A stretch of DNA of 64,000 nt from positions 430,875 through 494,874 of the forward strand of contig CAKUVD010000001.1 of NCBI GenBank assembly GCA_934695325.1, given 5' to 3'. Made by a program: the position numbers and the translations under genes. The notes beneath the pieces are model-generated. The model did not search any database, was not told where the DNA came from, and saw nothing but the letters and a program-made list of their open reading frames with translations. This document shows positions 38,307 through 48,315 of this stretch, one piece after another (positions within the stretch are counted from its first letter, which is position 1; every line of letters starts with the position of its first letter). The stretch comes from an uncultured Bacteroidales bacterium. GTDB lineage: Bacteria > Bacteroidota > Bacteroidia > Bacteroidales > UBA932.

Positions 38307-39194
38307 ATGGACCTCACAAAAGAGATAGCGAAGCTGCTCGCAGAGAAAGAACCGCACCCCGTCGATGCGGATGGTTTCACCATACTCGAATGCGCCGGAC
38401 GGGTGTCCGTATTCCCGGTCCCGATAGACGCAGGCACACCGGACGATGCCGCAGAAAAAGGCTCCAGATTCAGGTCAATGCTGAAAAGATATGAAAAGGA
38501 CAATGCAGATGTCAAGTGCATAATCGTCCCTGAAGACCTATGGCGTTCCGAGAACGGACCGATGCAGGCCAGGCTGCTGGCGCAATTCGGGACATTCCGC
38601 CGCATATTCGCCAGAAACACCCAGGCTTGCAGAATCACACGCCCGGAAGCGGCCGCATTCTTCGACAGATGCCACACCTATGGTGACGCCGCATCCAGAT
38701 ACCGCTACGGACTGTTCACTAAAGACGGAGAGCTCGTAGCAGCGTCCTCATTCTCGTCAGGCAGGACGTGGAACAAGGACGGCAAGTCCGTACGGTCTTA
38801 TGAGTGGATTCGTTACGCATCCCTGCCGGACACCAGGGTGTGCGGAGGAATGGGCAAGACTCTCAACGCATTCATACAGGACACGGCACCGGACGACATA
38901 ATGAGCTACTCGGATATGGAATGGACAGACGGGACGGCATATCGCAGACTTGGATTCAAGGAAGACGGAGCCAGGGCGCCAGTCATCTTCAGCATTGACC
39001 CGAATACGTGGAAACGGACTGCATTGAACAGACTGGAGAGGAGCGCTGACTTTCAGGGAAAGCCGGCAGCCGGCAGCCTCTATCATCAGAACCTCGGCAG
39101 CGTCAAATTCAGGCTCGCAGTAACTAAAGAAAGAGGCAAGACTTGCGGAATACCGGCTTCCTATGTAATTTTGCATTGCGATGAGCAAACGTAG
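38307..39194 (+). CDS. Uncharacterised protein with a Mom/GNAT-like C-terminal domain
   Basis: The protein has 295 residues. The C-terminal part, about residues 115-230, follows a pattern known from phage Mom-type and related GNAT-fold proteins: a CHTYGDAASRYRYGLF start, GELVAASSFS, YEWIRYASL, VCGGMGKTLNAFI, IMSYSDMEWTDGTAYRRLGF. The N-terminal 110 residues include ADVKCIIVPEDLW and are not recognised. Mom-type enzymes modify DNA adenine, but here the gene sits among housekeeping genes, not in a prophage, so a DNA role is only a guess. Its end overlaps mtgA by 14 bases. No signal peptide or membrane segment. Confidence 0.55.
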   Translation: MDLTKEIAKLLAEKEPHPVDADGFTILECAGRVSVFPVPIDAGTPDDAAEKGSRFRSMLKRYEKDNADVKCIIVPEDLWRSENGPMQARLLAQFGTFRRIFARNTQACRITRPEAAAFFDRCHTYGDAASRYRYGLFTKDGELVAASSFSSGRTWNKDGKSVRSYEWIRYASLPDTRVCGGMGKTLNAFIQDTAPDDIMSYSDMEWTDGTAYRRLGFKEDGARAPVIFSIDPNTWKRTALNRLERSADFQGKPAAGSLYHQNLGSVKFRLAVTKERGKTCGIPASYVILHCDEQT

Positions 39195-39924
39195 ACACAC
39201 ATTCATAGGAAGATGCTGGCAGTTCCTTCTCATAAAGCTGCCGCTGGGATTCCTTGTCCTCACCATGCTGTGGGTCACGATTCTCAAATGGGTTCCTGTA
39301 TGGTACACCCCTCTTATGCTCGAAAGGACTGTCCAGCACTGGAACGACAAGAGTTTCCGGACGCACAAGACCTGGCGAAGTTATGACAACATATCGCCGG
39401 AACTGGCAAGGGCGGTGATAGCAAGCGAGGACAACCTGTTCGACACGCACAATGGCTTCGACTGGGAGCAGATAAACAAGGCCATCGAGGACCACGAGCA
39501 GAAAGGCAAGCGCCTCCGCGGAGCGAGCACCATCTCCCAGCAGACTGCCAAGAACGTATTTCTGTTCCCGTCCAGGAGTTTCATCAGAAAAGGGTTCGAG
39601 GCATACTTCACCGTGCTGATAGAGGGCATCTGGGGAAAACGGAGGATAATGGAAGTATACCTCAACGTCGCCGAAATGGGAAATGGCATCTACGGCGCAG
39701 AAGCGGCAGCCGAGCAGCTCTTCCACAAGAAGGCGTCCAGACTGACACGACGTGAAGCCTGCCTCATCGCCGCCTGCCTGCCAAATCCCCTCAAGCGGAA
39801 TGCCGCCGCCCCATCCGGATATGTGTCAGGGAGGGCGTCAATGATAGAAAACCTGGAATACAAGCTGGAATATCCAGACTGGGTAATGCACAAGAAAGTC
39901 CAGGCATCCGGAAAGCATCGGTGA
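39181..39924 (+). CDS. mtgA: Monofunctional biosynthetic peptidoglycan transglycosylase
   Basis: The protein has 247 residues: one N-terminal membrane anchor (about 15-37) and a GT51 domain. The catalytic Glu is E83 in ASEDNLF, with the other family boxes GASTISQQTAKN, KRRIMEVYLNVAEMGNGIYGAE and RREACLIAACLPNP. It polymerises lipid II into glycan strands without transpeptidation. A TAATTTTG box (39166-39173) inside the end of the preceding gene could give an almost leaderless transcript. The 3' end is two bases from convergent recX. Confidence 0.94.
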   Translation: MSKRRHTFIGRCWQFLLIKLPLGFLVLTMLWVTILKWVPVWYTPLMLERTVQHWNDKSFRTHKTWRSYDNISPELARAVIASEDNLFDTHNGFDWEQINKAIEDHEQKGKRLRGASTISQQTAKNVFLFPSRSFIRKGFEAYFTVLIEGIWGKRRIMEVYLNVAEMGNGIYGAEAAAEQLFHKKASRLTRREACLIAACLPNPLKRNAAAPSGYVSGRASMIENLEYKLEYPDWVMHKKVQASGKHR

Positions 39925-39926
39925 TA

Positions 39927-40403
39927 TCACAACGAATTCTCCGCATCCTCAAGACGTTCCACGGCAGCCTTGACATCATCATAGCAATATCCACGGCCAA
40001 GCGCGAAACGTAAGAGTTTCAAGCGACGCTGAGGGTCATCCTTCAGAAGTCTGTATTTAGCGGACAGGACAGACTCCAGTCTCCGTCCGGCGGCTACGGC
40101 ATCCACTTCTTCGAGAGCCGCAGCGGCAGTCCGCCTGTCAATCCCCTTGCGGGATAGCATAAAGACTATTTTCTGCTCCCCCCATCCTGCCAATGCTGAT
40201 TTTTCACGAGCAAACGCCGAGGCATAGCGCAAGTCATCTACGAACCTGTCTGCGACAAGAGACGCGACGATACGCTCCGCCGCATCATCATCCCCGTCCA
40301 TAGCCTTAAGGGCCTTGGCACGGATATCGGACGAACAATACTCCCTCCTGGCGCACTGCGCCTGAAGACGAGACAGCACTTTCACATATTTTTCCTGTTC
40401 CAT
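39927..40403 (-). CDS. recX: Regulatory protein RecX
   Basis: The protein has 158 residues from the ATG at 40403 (an upstream TTG at 40421 is less likely). RecX binds RecA filaments and limits their growth. The three-helix RecX repeats are recognisable: LQAQCARREYCSSDIRAKA, DRFVDDLRYASAFAREKS and KIVFMLSRKGIDRRTAAAAL. It is about 4 kb from recA and not co-transcribed with it. Gene order suggests it may follow the patatin gene on the same strand, 47 bases downstream. Confidence 0.88.
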   Translation of the reverse strand: MEQEKYVKVLSRLQAQCARREYCSSDIRAKALKAMDGDDDAAERIVASLVADRFVDDLRYASAFAREKSALAGWGEQKIVFMLSRKGIDRRTAAAALEEVDAVAAGRRLESVLSAKYRLLKDDPQRRLKLLRFALGRGYCYDDVKAAVERLEDAENSL

Positions 40404-40450
40404 AAATCTGATGATGTTCAAGTTCCCGACAAATGGCTTCAGCCGGCTTT

Positions 40451-42868
40451 TCAGAAATACAGGCCGATGTTCAGGTACATCCCGGCCTTATAATGCCTTG
40501 AAGCCCAATGAAGATCCAGCTCCACAGGGCCGATGATGGAATCATACGAGTACTTCAGTCCCGCCCCGAACACTCCGATAGTTTTGTCCACGTCACCGAA
40601 ATCCCTCATATCCGCCACGGAAACGGAATAATTGAACATCGCCGTGAGGTAATTGTTCTTGAAAAGACGGAAACGGAAATCACTTCTGAGCACGCCCAGG
40701 AAATTGGCCATCGCCGTGGCATAGTTGATCCCGACAAAAGGAATCTGCTGCTCAAGATAGCGTCCTGCCATCGCCCCTCCCATAAGGTTCAGATACGGCA
40801 AAGGCGGATCACCTCCGAACATATACCGCGCATATATGACAGGCAGCCAGGCGAAACATCCTCTGCCTGCCACGGATTTAACGTCAAATGTCACCGAATG
40901 GAACGGCTCTATATGATGTCCTCCTTTGAACACCCACTCATATCCCAGGCCCATCGAGAATCCACGCGTCGGGAAATATCCATCATCAAACGTATCTGCA
41001 CGCATATTCCCGAAAACGGAGAAATAGCTGTTGGTCAGGTTACCGAAATCATAGTCTCCGTTCACCTTGTCCGTCATAGCCGAGTTCAGCTTGAAGTAAT
41101 TATGCCTCGCACCGGCCCGCATATCAAACTTGCGCCACCTTATATTGGAGAGGTAGATTTCGTCCATAACATTGAAATAAGCCACCTTATAGTCGCTCGT
41201 ACCCAGCTTGAACTGATTTCTGTCCGTCCATTTCAACGATGCCGAGACATTGAGAGTAGGCCCGAAAGGTCCCATTAGATAAAAATGAGCCTTAGCATAA
41301 GGGTTCGTGCCGACCTTCCCTGTGAAATCCAATGCCGGCCCCTGAAGTTTGTGGACATTTAGCCCGAGATTCAACAGTACGGACACGATCTCTTCAGTGT
41401 CAAACCGCCCACCGATGCCGAACTGATGTATAGGCCCGCGCTTGCAGTGTATCACCAGCGCGAACGGCTCCTCCTCGCCGAGAAGTTCGTAAGTGACATA
41501 GTCGAAAGCATTGGTGCCGAATATGGTGGCCACGGCGTTCTCTATCTCGCCCTTCACCACAAGCTCATTCGGGCGGATGCCTATCTTGCCCATAAGGTAT
41601 CTGGACTCATTGTCCGACACCCCTGTTATCTCCACCCGGGAGATCCTGACCGGACGAGTGTTGATGTCTATCGCCTTCCTGTTATGCAGCTCGGTCCGGT
41701 ACGGCCCGATGACATTCTTGATGCTGTCCAGAGCAGGCAGCTGCTCCAGAGCCGCCCGGCGTCCCCTGTCGATGATTATGTCAATGCTCTTGTCATCGAA
41801 GCTCATCATCGTGAATTCATCCAGTTTCGGCTTTATTGTCACATCAGGGATCTTCACATTCCTCTCGTAAGACTCACGCCCGAGCATATCCACTCCCTGC
41901 GAGATGATGTCGCCGAGATTGTTAAGCCCGTTATAGTCCCTGAATCCTGACGACAGGTCCACGCCTATTATGATGTCGGCCCCCATCTCCCTCGCCAGGT
42001 CAGTCGGGTAGTTGTCCCGCATTCCGCCGTCCACTAGGACCATACCATCCACCTTCACCGGAGCGAACACGCCAGGGATGGACATCGTGGAGCGTAGAGC
42101 CGTATTCAGCTTGCCACCGTACCATATCTTAGGTTTAGCGGTGACCATTTCAGTAGCCACGCACACGAAAGGCACAGGGAGGTCAAGAAAACTCATATCG
42201 TCCTGATACCCGACCGTGAGGGAGCTGAATATGTTATTCACATTCTGCCCCGTCGCAAATCCAGCGGGAAGACTTCCGAGGAGATTGTCCCTCACCAGTT
42301 TAGCCGGGTCTTCATCCTTCCCCGCACCGAGATGCAGCTGATCGTACTTGCGCTCTGTCCCGGCATACTGTATATTTTCCTCTCTCCGCCGCTCATAGTC
42401 TTTCTTCGCATAAAAGAAAGGGAATGAAAGCAGGATCCGCTCTTTATATTTAGAACTATTATATGACACGAAATTTCTCGGGACCTTGTCAGTCAGCGCC
42501 GTATCCCAGTCAAGTGAACGCACGAGGGAATCCATCTCAGACGGAGAATAGCCGAGAGAATACAGCGCCCCCATAAGTCCGCCCATACTTGTACCGAGCA
42601 CCACGTCCACAGGAATACCCAGAGAGTCAAGGCATTCGATGACGCCGATATGCGATGCGCCCTTCGCACCTCCACCGCTCAGCACCAGCGCGACCGTCGG
42701 ACGTTTCTCACGGACCATCTCCAAGTAATCCCTTATGTCTTCCATCGACAACGAATCCTTCTGAGGGTCAATGCCGACGACGCCTTCCGGCCTGACCGCA
42801 GCCGAAGACAATGCTGAATACAGCATCGGAATCAATGCTGCAAAGGCATATCTTATCCACTTTTTCAT
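40451..42868 (-). CDS. Patatin-like phospholipase fused to an outer-membrane beta-barrel (PlpD-like)
   Basis: The protein has 805 residues. A signal peptide (about 1-24) leads to a patatin domain at about 57-300, with the oxyanion loop LVLSGGGAKGASHIG, nucleophile elbow GTSMG (S94) and catalytic Asp in VDGGM near residue 270. A POTRA-like segment near 400-475 and a barrel to the C-terminal Phe follow. Type V-d-like proteins of this kind sit in the outer membrane with the lipase exposed or released. Substrate is probably phospholipid (family knowledge). It precedes recX on the same strand. Confidence 0.92.
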   Translation of the reverse strand: MKKWIRYAFAALIPMLYSALSSAAVRPEGVVGIDPQKDSLSMEDIRDYLEMVREKRPTVALVLSGGGAKGASHIGVIECLDSLGIPVDVVLGTSMGGLMGALYSLGYSPSEMDSLVRSLDWDTALTDKVPRNFVSYNSSKYKERILLSFPFFYAKKDYERRREENIQYAGTERKYDQLHLGAGKDEDPAKLVRDNLLGSLPAGFATGQNVNNIFSSLTVGYQDDMSFLDLPVPFVCVATEMVTAKPKIWYGGKLNTALRSTMSIPGVFAPVKVDGMVLVDGGMRDNYPTDLAREMGADIIIGVDLSSGFRDYNGLNNLGDIISQGVDMLGRESYERNVKIPDVTIKPKLDEFTMMSFDDKSIDIIIDRGRRAALEQLPALDSIKNVIGPYRTELHNRKAIDINTRPVRISRVEITGVSDNESRYLMGKIGIRPNELVVKGEIENAVATIFGTNAFDYVTYELLGEEEPFALVIHCKRGPIHQFGIGGRFDTEEIVSVLLNLGLNVHKLQGPALDFTGKVGTNPYAKAHFYLMGPFGPTLNVSASLKWTDRNQFKLGTSDYKVAYFNVMDEIYLSNIRWRKFDMRAGARHNYFKLNSAMTDKVNGDYDFGNLTNSYFSVFGNMRADTFDDGYFPTRGFSMGLGYEWVFKGGHHIEPFHSVTFDVKSVAGRGCFAWLPVIYARYMFGGDPPLPYLNLMGGAMAGRYLEQQIPFVGINYATAMANFLGVLRSDFRFRLFKNNYLTAMFNYSVSVADMRDFGDVDKTIGVFGAGLKYSYDSIIGPVELDLHWASRHYKAGMYLNIGLYF

Positions 42869-42905
42869 ATTTGGCTATAATTTGCACGCGTCTCCGCGTC
42901 GTTTC

Positions 42906-44003
42906 TTATTTTGGCGCACCGCTTTCCTTATGCTTACCGGCAAGCATCCCGCAGGCGGCAAGGATGTCCTCGCCCCTCGAGGCCCTTATAGTGGCGGTGA
43001 TGCCGGCCTTGTTCAGCCTGTCCCTGAACACAGTCATCACCCCTTCCGAAGACGACACATAAGGAAAATCAGGTATCTTGTGGAACCTTATCAAGTTCAC
43101 CCTGCACTCCAGTCCAGACAGCAGCCGAATGATGGCATCAGCGTGGCGCTTGTCATCATTCAGGCCAGAGAACATCGTGTACTCGAAGCTGACACGTCTC
43201 TGCCCCGTGAAATCATACCTCCGTATGAGATCCACCACATCTCTCAACGGATAAGCCTTCTGGACAGGCATCAGCTCCGCCCTCTCGTCCGGGAAGGCAT
43301 CGTGCATACTGATGGCGAGGTGGCATCTGGTCTCATCGAGATATCGCCTGAGGTTCGGGAGGACTCCTATGGACGAAAGAGTTATGCGCTTGGGACTCCA
43401 GCCGAAACCCCAGTCAGCCGTAAGCACATCTATCGTCCTCTTGACATTGTCATAATTGTCCAGAGGCTCCCCCATTCCCATAAAAACAGTGCCCGTAAGC
43501 TGTTCGGTCTCGTCCACGGAAATGAACTGGGCCAATATGTCCGCCGCAGAAAGGTTTCCGTGAAAGCCTTGCCTGCCGGTCATACAGAACTTGCATCCCA
43601 TCTTGCACCCGGCCTGAGAGGACACACACAGAGTCTTCCTGTCAAGCTCAGGAATCATAACGGCCTCTATGCCGCTGCTTTCCACGGCGCCAGGTTCATC
43701 GCCCTCAATCCTGTTCAACCCGCCGCCCAATGCGCAGGTGACAGGAAAAAGATATTTCTTGGTGCCGTCCGAGGATTCCATACAGTCGGAATACGGCACA
43801 GCGCCTGTCTCATAACGCTCCGAGAGACGTTCCCTGCCCGCCTTTGACAGGTTAGTCATCTCGTCTATCGTCCTTACTTTCTTCTTATAGAGCCACTGTG
43901 CAATCTGATTTCCGGCAAACGACGGAAGTCCGCATTCCACGGCGATGGCCTTAAGTTCTTCCGGCGTCTTGCCAAGAAGCTTATTTTTAGTCACTTCATT
44001 CAT
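42906..44003 (-). CDS. rlmN: Dual-specificity RNA methyltransferase RlmN (23S rRNA A2503 / tRNA A37)
   Basis: The protein has 365 residues and is a radical-SAM enzyme. The cluster motif CKMGCKFC gives C133, C137 and C140. The C-terminal catalytic Cys is in AACGML, about C351, and its methyl-carrier partner is in [10 protein letters not shown] surroundings upstream. Other landmarks are [12 protein letters not shown] and [17 protein letters not shown]. It methylates C2 of adenine in 23S rRNA and some tRNAs. Divergent from recA, with back-to-back -7 elements. Confidence 0.96.
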   Translation of the reverse strand: MNEVTKNKLLGKTPEELKAIAVECGLPSFAGNQIAQWLYKKKVRTIDEMTNLSKAGRERLSERYETGAVPYSDCMESSDGTKKYLFPVTCALGGGLNRIEGDEPGAVESSGIEAVMIPELDRKTLCVSSQAGCKMGCKFCMTGRQGFHGNLSAADILAQFISVDETEQLTGTVFMGMGEPLDNYDNVKRTIDVLTADWGFGWSPKRITLSSIGVLPNLRRYLDETRCHLAISMHDAFPDERAELMPVQKAYPLRDVVDLIRRYDFTGQRRVSFEYTMFSGLNDDKRHADAIIRLLSGLECRVNLIRFHKIPDFPYVSSSEGVMTVFRDRLNKAGITATIRASRGEDILAACGMLAGKHKESGAPK

Positions 44004-44010
44004 ATCTTCA

Positions 44011-44018
44011 CAAATTTA
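44011..44018 (-). promoter_or_regulatory. -7 element of rlmN
   Basis: TAAATTTG on the minus strand, seven bases from the rlmN ATG. The transcript would be nearly leaderless unless a second promoter exists. Confidence 0.5.
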
Positions 44019-44052
44019 GTCATTTTTTCATTTCAGATTACCGCTATTTTCC

Positions 44053-44060
44053 TATCTTTG
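44053..44060 (+). promoter_or_regulatory. -7 element of recA
   Basis: TATCTTTG, 47 bases before the recA ATG, with a weak TTTC 18 bases upstream. No SOS-box-like palindrome was recognised. Confidence 0.55.
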
Positions 44061-44107
44061 TGAAGAATGCGGAAGAATCCGCAGATAAGGACAAAAAACA
44101 ATACATT

Positions 44108-45142
44108 ATGGCTAAAGAAGCGGTAAAAGACGCAAGCGCTCAAGTTGATACCGGAAAACTGAAAGCGTTGCAGGCGACGATCGACAAGATCGAAAAAGAC
44201 TACGGGAAGGGCACGATTATGAAGCTGGCGGAGCAGCCACAATGGGATGAACATCAAGTTATACCGAGCGGTTCCATATCTCTCGACCACGCGCTCGGAA
44301 TCGGAGGATATCCGAAAGGCAGGATCATCGAGATATACGGCCCTGAATCCAGCGGTAAGACCACGCTGGCGATACACGCCATCGCACAGGCACAGAAACA
44401 GGGCGGCATAGCTGCGATGATAGATGCGGAGCACGCTTTCGACAGATCTTATGCGAAAGCTCTCGGCGTGAACCTGGAGACACTGCTGATCTCACAGCCG
44501 GACAACGGCGAGCAGGCCCTGGAGATCGCAGACAACCTCATACGTTCAGGCGCCATAGACATAATCGTCATAGACTCAGTGGCCGCGCTCACCCCGAAGG
44601 CCGAGATCGAAGGCGAGATGGGTGACAACAAGGTAGGACTTCAGGCAAGACTTATGAGCCAGGCCCTCAGGAAATTGACCGCCAACATCAGCAAGACGAA
44701 CACGTGCTGCATATTCATCAACCAGCTGCGCGAAAAGATCGGCGTGATGTTCGGAAACCCTGAGACCACCACCGGAGGCAATGCTCTCAAGTTCTACGCA
44801 TCCGTCAGGATCGATGTCCGCAGGACAACGCAGATAAAGGACGGTGACGAGGCGCTCGGCAACAGGACTAAGGTCAAGGTCGTGAAGAACAAGATGGCTC
44901 CTCCTTTCAAGAAAGCGGAGTTCGACATCGTCTATGGTGAGGGCATCTCCCACACCGGAGAGATCGTGGACCTGGGCGTAGAATACGGCATCATCGGCAA
45001 GAGCGGTTCTTGGTTCAGCTATGGTGACCAGAAACTCGCACAGGGACGCGAAGCCACCAAACAGCTCATCGCCGACAATGTGGAGCTCAGCGATGAAATC
45101 GAGGCCAAGATACGCGAGGCCCTGAAGCACGTCGAAGACTAA
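44108..45142 (+). CDS. recA: Recombinase RecA
   Basis: The protein has 344 residues from the ATG at 44108. The longer frame begins on the -7 box and is rejected. Walker [10 protein letters not shown] spans residues 78-86. [21 protein letters not shown] and the loop [22 protein letters not shown] are conserved, as is the L2-region [18 protein letters not shown]. It forms filaments on single-stranded DNA for strand exchange and repair. The stop overlaps the convergent HhH gene by four bases. Confidence 0.98.
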   Translation: MAKEAVKDASAQVDTGKLKALQATIDKIEKDYGKGTIMKLAEQPQWDEHQVIPSGSISLDHALGIGGYPKGRIIEIYGPESSGKTTLAIHAIAQAQKQGGIAAMIDAEHAFDRSYAKALGVNLETLLISQPDNGEQALEIADNLIRSGAIDIIVIDSVAALTPKAEIEGEMGDNKVGLQARLMSQALRKLTANISKTNTCCIFINQLREKIGVMFGNPETTTGGNALKFYASVRIDVRRTTQIKDGDEALGNRTKVKVVKNKMAPPFKKAEFDIVYGEGISHTGEIVDLGVEYGIIGKSGSWFSYGDQKLAQGREATKQLIADNVELSDEIEAKIREALKHVED

Positions 45143-46101
45143 GGTTCCGCTATCCGGCACCTTGACAGCCTGGAGGCAGAATTCCTGTCCAATACCCCCG
45201 CATCAGCGAGACCTTGCACGGTCCACCTGCTGCGGGGATTGTTTTCTCTGTACAGAACCACGGCCTTCGCAGTACGCCAGTCCCCTATATACGGATGAAG
45301 CCTCAACGAATCAGCCGGCAGCGACCACAGCCTGAACGGTTCGGAAGTCCCTACGCATATAAGGTCTGCGAACTCCGACAGTCTTGCCTCGTCCAGATTG
45401 CGGATATCAGTCAGCTGTCCCTTATAGGAATAGCCTCCAAGCCGTTCCCTGTACTCCACCATTCTCGCGGCAAAGTACCCTCCGATCCCAGGCAGCGCAT
45501 CAAAATCAGCGGAATCGGCGATGTTAATGTCCAAGAGCGGTATGTCAATGAACTGCTCCAGACGTGCATATATGGTATCAGAGACCACGAACGACCGCGC
45601 GAAATCCGATTTACGCCTGAATCGGCCTCCTTTTTCCCGATAGCGCACGATGGACTCAGCCTGCTTCCGAGAGAAGCCCAGACGACATAGATCAGTCAAT
45701 GACACCGTGTTAGGATTAAAGTGGAATGATTCATATGTTCTCGGGATCAATGCAGATGCCACGGATTCCGCCTCAGGCGGTATTATCCCAGGACGCCTGG
45801 CGACAATACGCCCAGACGTTTTCGCAGGCAGACCAGGCGTGGACGCCTCCGCCGGGGAGTTCCGCACCGGAGACACTCCCCCACGGACGGGCAATTCCTC
45901 CGACGAATAAGCCTCACGACAAGATCCGTCGCCAACGACGAATACGGTGTCCGGCACAGTCGTGTCAGACAATATCTTCAGGGCCGCGGCCCTATGGATG
46001 AACAATGCGCTCTGATACCCTATGGCAAGAAACGCAAGGGCGACAGCCCCTGTCACAAAAGACGGGGAGAGATGACCTCTTCCCTTTTTCTCTTCAGACA
46101 T
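45139..46101 (-). CDS. Membrane-anchored helix-hairpin-helix protein (ComEA-like)
   Basis: The protein has 320 residues. One N-terminal membrane segment (about 14-38) is followed by a low-complexity linker to about residue 125, then tandem helix-hairpin-helix modules: [42 protein letters not shown], and a third near [16 protein letters not shown]. Such modules bind DNA non-specifically; ComEA uses them in DNA uptake, but Bacteroidales versions are uncharacterised. Topology suggests the modules face the periplasm. It ends within the recA stop region. Confidence 0.8.
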   Translation of the reverse strand: MSEEKKGRGHLSPSFVTGAVALAFLAIGYQSALFIHRAAALKILSDTTVPDTVFVVGDGSCREAYSSEELPVRGGVSPVRNSPAEASTPGLPAKTSGRIVARRPGIIPPEAESVASALIPRTYESFHFNPNTVSLTDLCRLGFSRKQAESIVRYREKGGRFRRKSDFARSFVVSDTIYARLEQFIDIPLLDINIADSADFDALPGIGGYFAARMVEYRERLGGYSYKGQLTDIRNLDEARLSEFADLICVGTSEPFRLWSLPADSLRLHPYIGDWRTAKAVVLYRENNPRSRWTVQGLADAGVLDRNSASRLSRCRIAEP

Positions 46102-46134
46102 ACGTCCGGAAAACCACCTGCCACAATGTTTTTC

Positions 46135-46851
46135 CTACTCCGTAACGCTTTCCTCTCTGCTGCGCTTACGGCCGGCGGCACCAGCCACCACTATGACGAT
46201 CTCTCCTTTCGGTTCGTGTTCGGTGAACCACGCCGCCACTTCAGCCAGAGTCCCGCGATGATGCTCCTCGTGAATCTTGGAGATTTCGCGCGCCACTGAG
46301 CATTCCCTGTCAGCGCCGAAGTATTCGACGAACTGTTCCAGAGTCTTGACCAGACGGTACGGAGACTCGTAGAAAATCATTGTCCTGGTCTCCTCCGCAA
46401 GCGATTTCAGCATTGTCTGGCGTCCTTTTTTCACAGGCAGGAACCCCTCGAAACAGAATCTGTCGCAAGGAAGCCCGGAAGAGACGATGGCCGGAATGCA
46501 CGCAGTCGCCCCGGGAAGAGTCTGCACCTCGATTCCTTCCTCGGCACACGTCCTGGCGAGCAGGAATCCCGGATCCGATATGCCAGGAGTGCCCGCATCA
46601 CTTATGAGTGCCACGTTCAGGCCCGCCAATATCCTGTCCTTGACGGCAGAGACAGTCTGATGCTCGTTGAACTTGTGATGAGACTGGAGCTTGCCGTGAA
46701 TGTCATAATGCTTCATCAGGACAGAACTCGTCCTGGTATCTTCAGCCAGGATCAAGTCAGCCTCTTTCAGCACCTTGACAGCCCGGAATGTCATATCCTC
46801 AAGATTGCCCACAGGAGTGGGGACTATATATAGCTTTCCTATATTCTCCAT
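46135..46851 (-). CDS. rsmI: 16S rRNA (cytidine-1402-2'-O)-methyltransferase RsmI
   Basis: The protein has 238 residues from the ATG at 46851. Tetrapyrrole-methylase-fold landmarks are visible: PTPVGNLEDMTFRAVKVL, ILAEDTRTS, ALISDAGTPGISDPGF, LPGATACIPAIVSSGLP, and FEGFLPVKKGRQ. It methylates the ribose of C1402 in the decoding centre. Its ATG overlaps the TGA of the upstream coiled-coil gene by one base (TGATG), so translation is probably coupled. Confidence 0.96.
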   Translation of the reverse strand: MENIGKLYIVPTPVGNLEDMTFRAVKVLKEADLILAEDTRTSSVLMKHYDIHGKLQSHHKFNEHQTVSAVKDRILAGLNVALISDAGTPGISDPGFLLARTCAEEGIEVQTLPGATACIPAIVSSGLPCDRFCFEGFLPVKKGRQTMLKSLAEETRTMIFYESPYRLVKTLEQFVEYFGADRECSVAREISKIHEEHHRGTLAEVAAWFTEHEPKGEIVIVVAGAAGRKRSREESVTE

Positions 46852-47543
46852 CACCGTATCTTTCTCCTGACAGCCATCATAAACCTATACACCGGCTCCG
46901 AATACATATCCCACTCGGGGAAAGTGGCGGAAAGATAATCCACGGCCTTGTCAAGCGTAGCCGACGAGTTGATCCTGTTCACCACATCCTGAAACAGCAT
47001 CGAATCCTCCCTGAAGAGTGTACTTATGAACATCACCCTGTCATTCAGAGAGATGGCACTACGCACGTCCTTCACTTCCGGGCCCGGCATATCAGTCTGC
47101 CACGCCGGCCGCTCAGGTCTGGCGTCAGAGATGGATTTTTTCGCCCTCGCAGCATTGACATCATTCAATGTCCTCGCCTGGCGGACAGCGGAGGAAGGCT
47201 TCTCCCTCACGAGCTCACCGAACAACGATTCCGCGTCTTCATCACGCGAATTCTCATCCGTCACCTCAGCGCCAGCATCGACTGGTTCACGGGAATCGTA
47301 CTCTTCGGACGGCGTTTCAGCATCCGGCTCAGGCTCAAGGACATCCGGTGCGATGCTTTCCGGCACATCTGATATGTCGGAAAGAAAATCCTCCCTGACG
47401 AGTTCTATATGCTCCGCATCATCCTGTCCGTCAGACACGGAGTAGAGTTCCCCGATTTTCCTTTCCAATGCGGACACCATCTCTTTCAGGTGTTCAAGGT
47501 CACGCCTGAGTTCCGCTATTTTTTCCTGCTGACTGCTGTCCAT
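46851..47543 (-). CDS. Conserved Bacteroidetes hypothetical protein: N-terminal coiled coil, acidic linker, C-terminal helical domain
   Basis: The protein has 230 residues from the ATG at 47543; a TTG three codons upstream is less likely. Residues 5-35 form a coiled coil ([20 protein letters not shown]). A long acidic, disordered stretch rich in Glu, Asp and Ser runs to about 130. The C-terminal 95 residues are conserved-looking and helical, with [20 protein letters not shown], a later [12 protein letters not shown], and a basic end RRKIR. No function is known to me. It is coupled to rsmI by a one-base overlap. Confidence 0.75.
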   Translation of the reverse strand: MDSSQQEKIAELRRDLEHLKEMVSALERKIGELYSVSDGQDDAEHIELVREDFLSDISDVPESIAPDVLEPEPDAETPSEEYDSREPVDAGAEVTDENSRDEDAESLFGELVREKPSSAVRQARTLNDVNAARAKKSISDARPERPAWQTDMPGPEVKDVRSAISLNDRVMFISTLFREDSMLFQDVVNRINSSATLDKAVDYLSATFPEWDMYSEPVYRFMMAVRRKIR

Positions 47544-47610
47544 AAGGCTCAAAAATTTTTGCAGACTTGTTCCGATTCGGTCCGTCCTCGTGTCTCAGAA
47601 CCAATTCACA

Positions 47611-47618
47611 CAAATGTA
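47611..47618 (-). promoter_or_regulatory. -7 element of the coiled-coil/rsmI operon
   Basis: TACATTTG on the minus strand, 67 bases before the ATG. Confidence 0.5.
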
Positions 47619-47657
47619 CACTTAAAATCCGACAATCGGAAGAGAGGGCGGGCATTG

Positions 47658-47688
47658 TTGCGGAAAAGATTTAAAAATGCTAAATTCG
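47658..47688 (+). promoter_or_regulatory. Promoter of tdk
   Basis: TTG (47658-47660) and the near-consensus -7 TAAATTCG (47681-47688) are 20 bases apart. The ATG lies 20 bases downstream. Confidence 0.5.
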
Positions 47689-47708
47689 CAGCCGCTAAAA
47701 TCCAAGCT

Positions 47709-48299
47709 ATGTATCCAGAAAATCCACAAAAGACCGGCTGCATCGAAGTCATCTGCGGCTCAATGTTCTCAGGAAAGACCGAAGAACTCATCAGGAGGCT
47801 GAAAAGAGCGCAGTTCGCCAACCAAAAAATAGAAATCTTCAAGCCTGAGGTGGACACCAGATATTCTGATATGGATGTGGTGTCGCACGATCTCCATAGC
47901 ATTCCGTGCAGACCAGTAAGGACGGCGGCGATGATGCTTGGAGTCGAGGCTGACACTCAGGTGGTAGGAATCGACGAGGCGCAGTTTTTCGGCGAAGAAC
48001 TCGTCTCGGTAGCGCAGGAACTTGCGGACAAAGGAAAGCGAGTCATCATCGCGGGGCTTGACACTGACTACAAGGGCAAGCCGTTTGGCCCGATGCCGGC
48101 TCTTATGGCCGTGGCCGAGGATGTACAGAAGGTGCACGCCATCTGCGTGAAGTGCGGAAACCTGGCGAATCACTCACATCGTCTGTCCAAGAGCCATAAA
48201 CTGGTGCTGCTCGGAGAAAAGGATATATACGAACCACTCTGCCGCCAGTGCTACAACGAAGCGATTGCCGCAGAGAAGGCTGAGGCGGAAAACGAATGA
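47709..48299 (+). CDS. tdk: Thymidine kinase
   Basis: The protein has 196 residues from the ATG at 47709. The open frame extends 100 codons upstream but passes through the promoter and lacks family similarity. P-loop CGSMFSGKT near residues 16-24, [26 protein letters not shown], and zinc cysteines CVKCGN and CRQC are those of type II thymidine kinases. It phosphorylates thymidine in the salvage pathway. Divergent from the coiled-coil/rsmI operon. Confidence 0.96.
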   Translation: MYPENPQKTGCIEVICGSMFSGKTEELIRRLKRAQFANQKIEIFKPEVDTRYSDMDVVSHDLHSIPCRPVRTAAMMLGVEADTQVVGIDEAQFFGEELVSVAQELADKGKRVIIAGLDTDYKGKPFGPMPALMAVAEDVQKVHAICVKCGNLANHSHRLSKSHKLVLLGEKDIYEPLCRQCYNEAIAAEKAEAENE

Positions 48300-48315
48300 C
48301 GCAGCCCGGACGAGG

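Noticed and set aside
42771..43847. Open frame of 358 codons on the plus strand
   Set aside because: It is antisense to rlmN and the patatin gene, both with complete catalytic motifs, and has no protein-like pattern itself.
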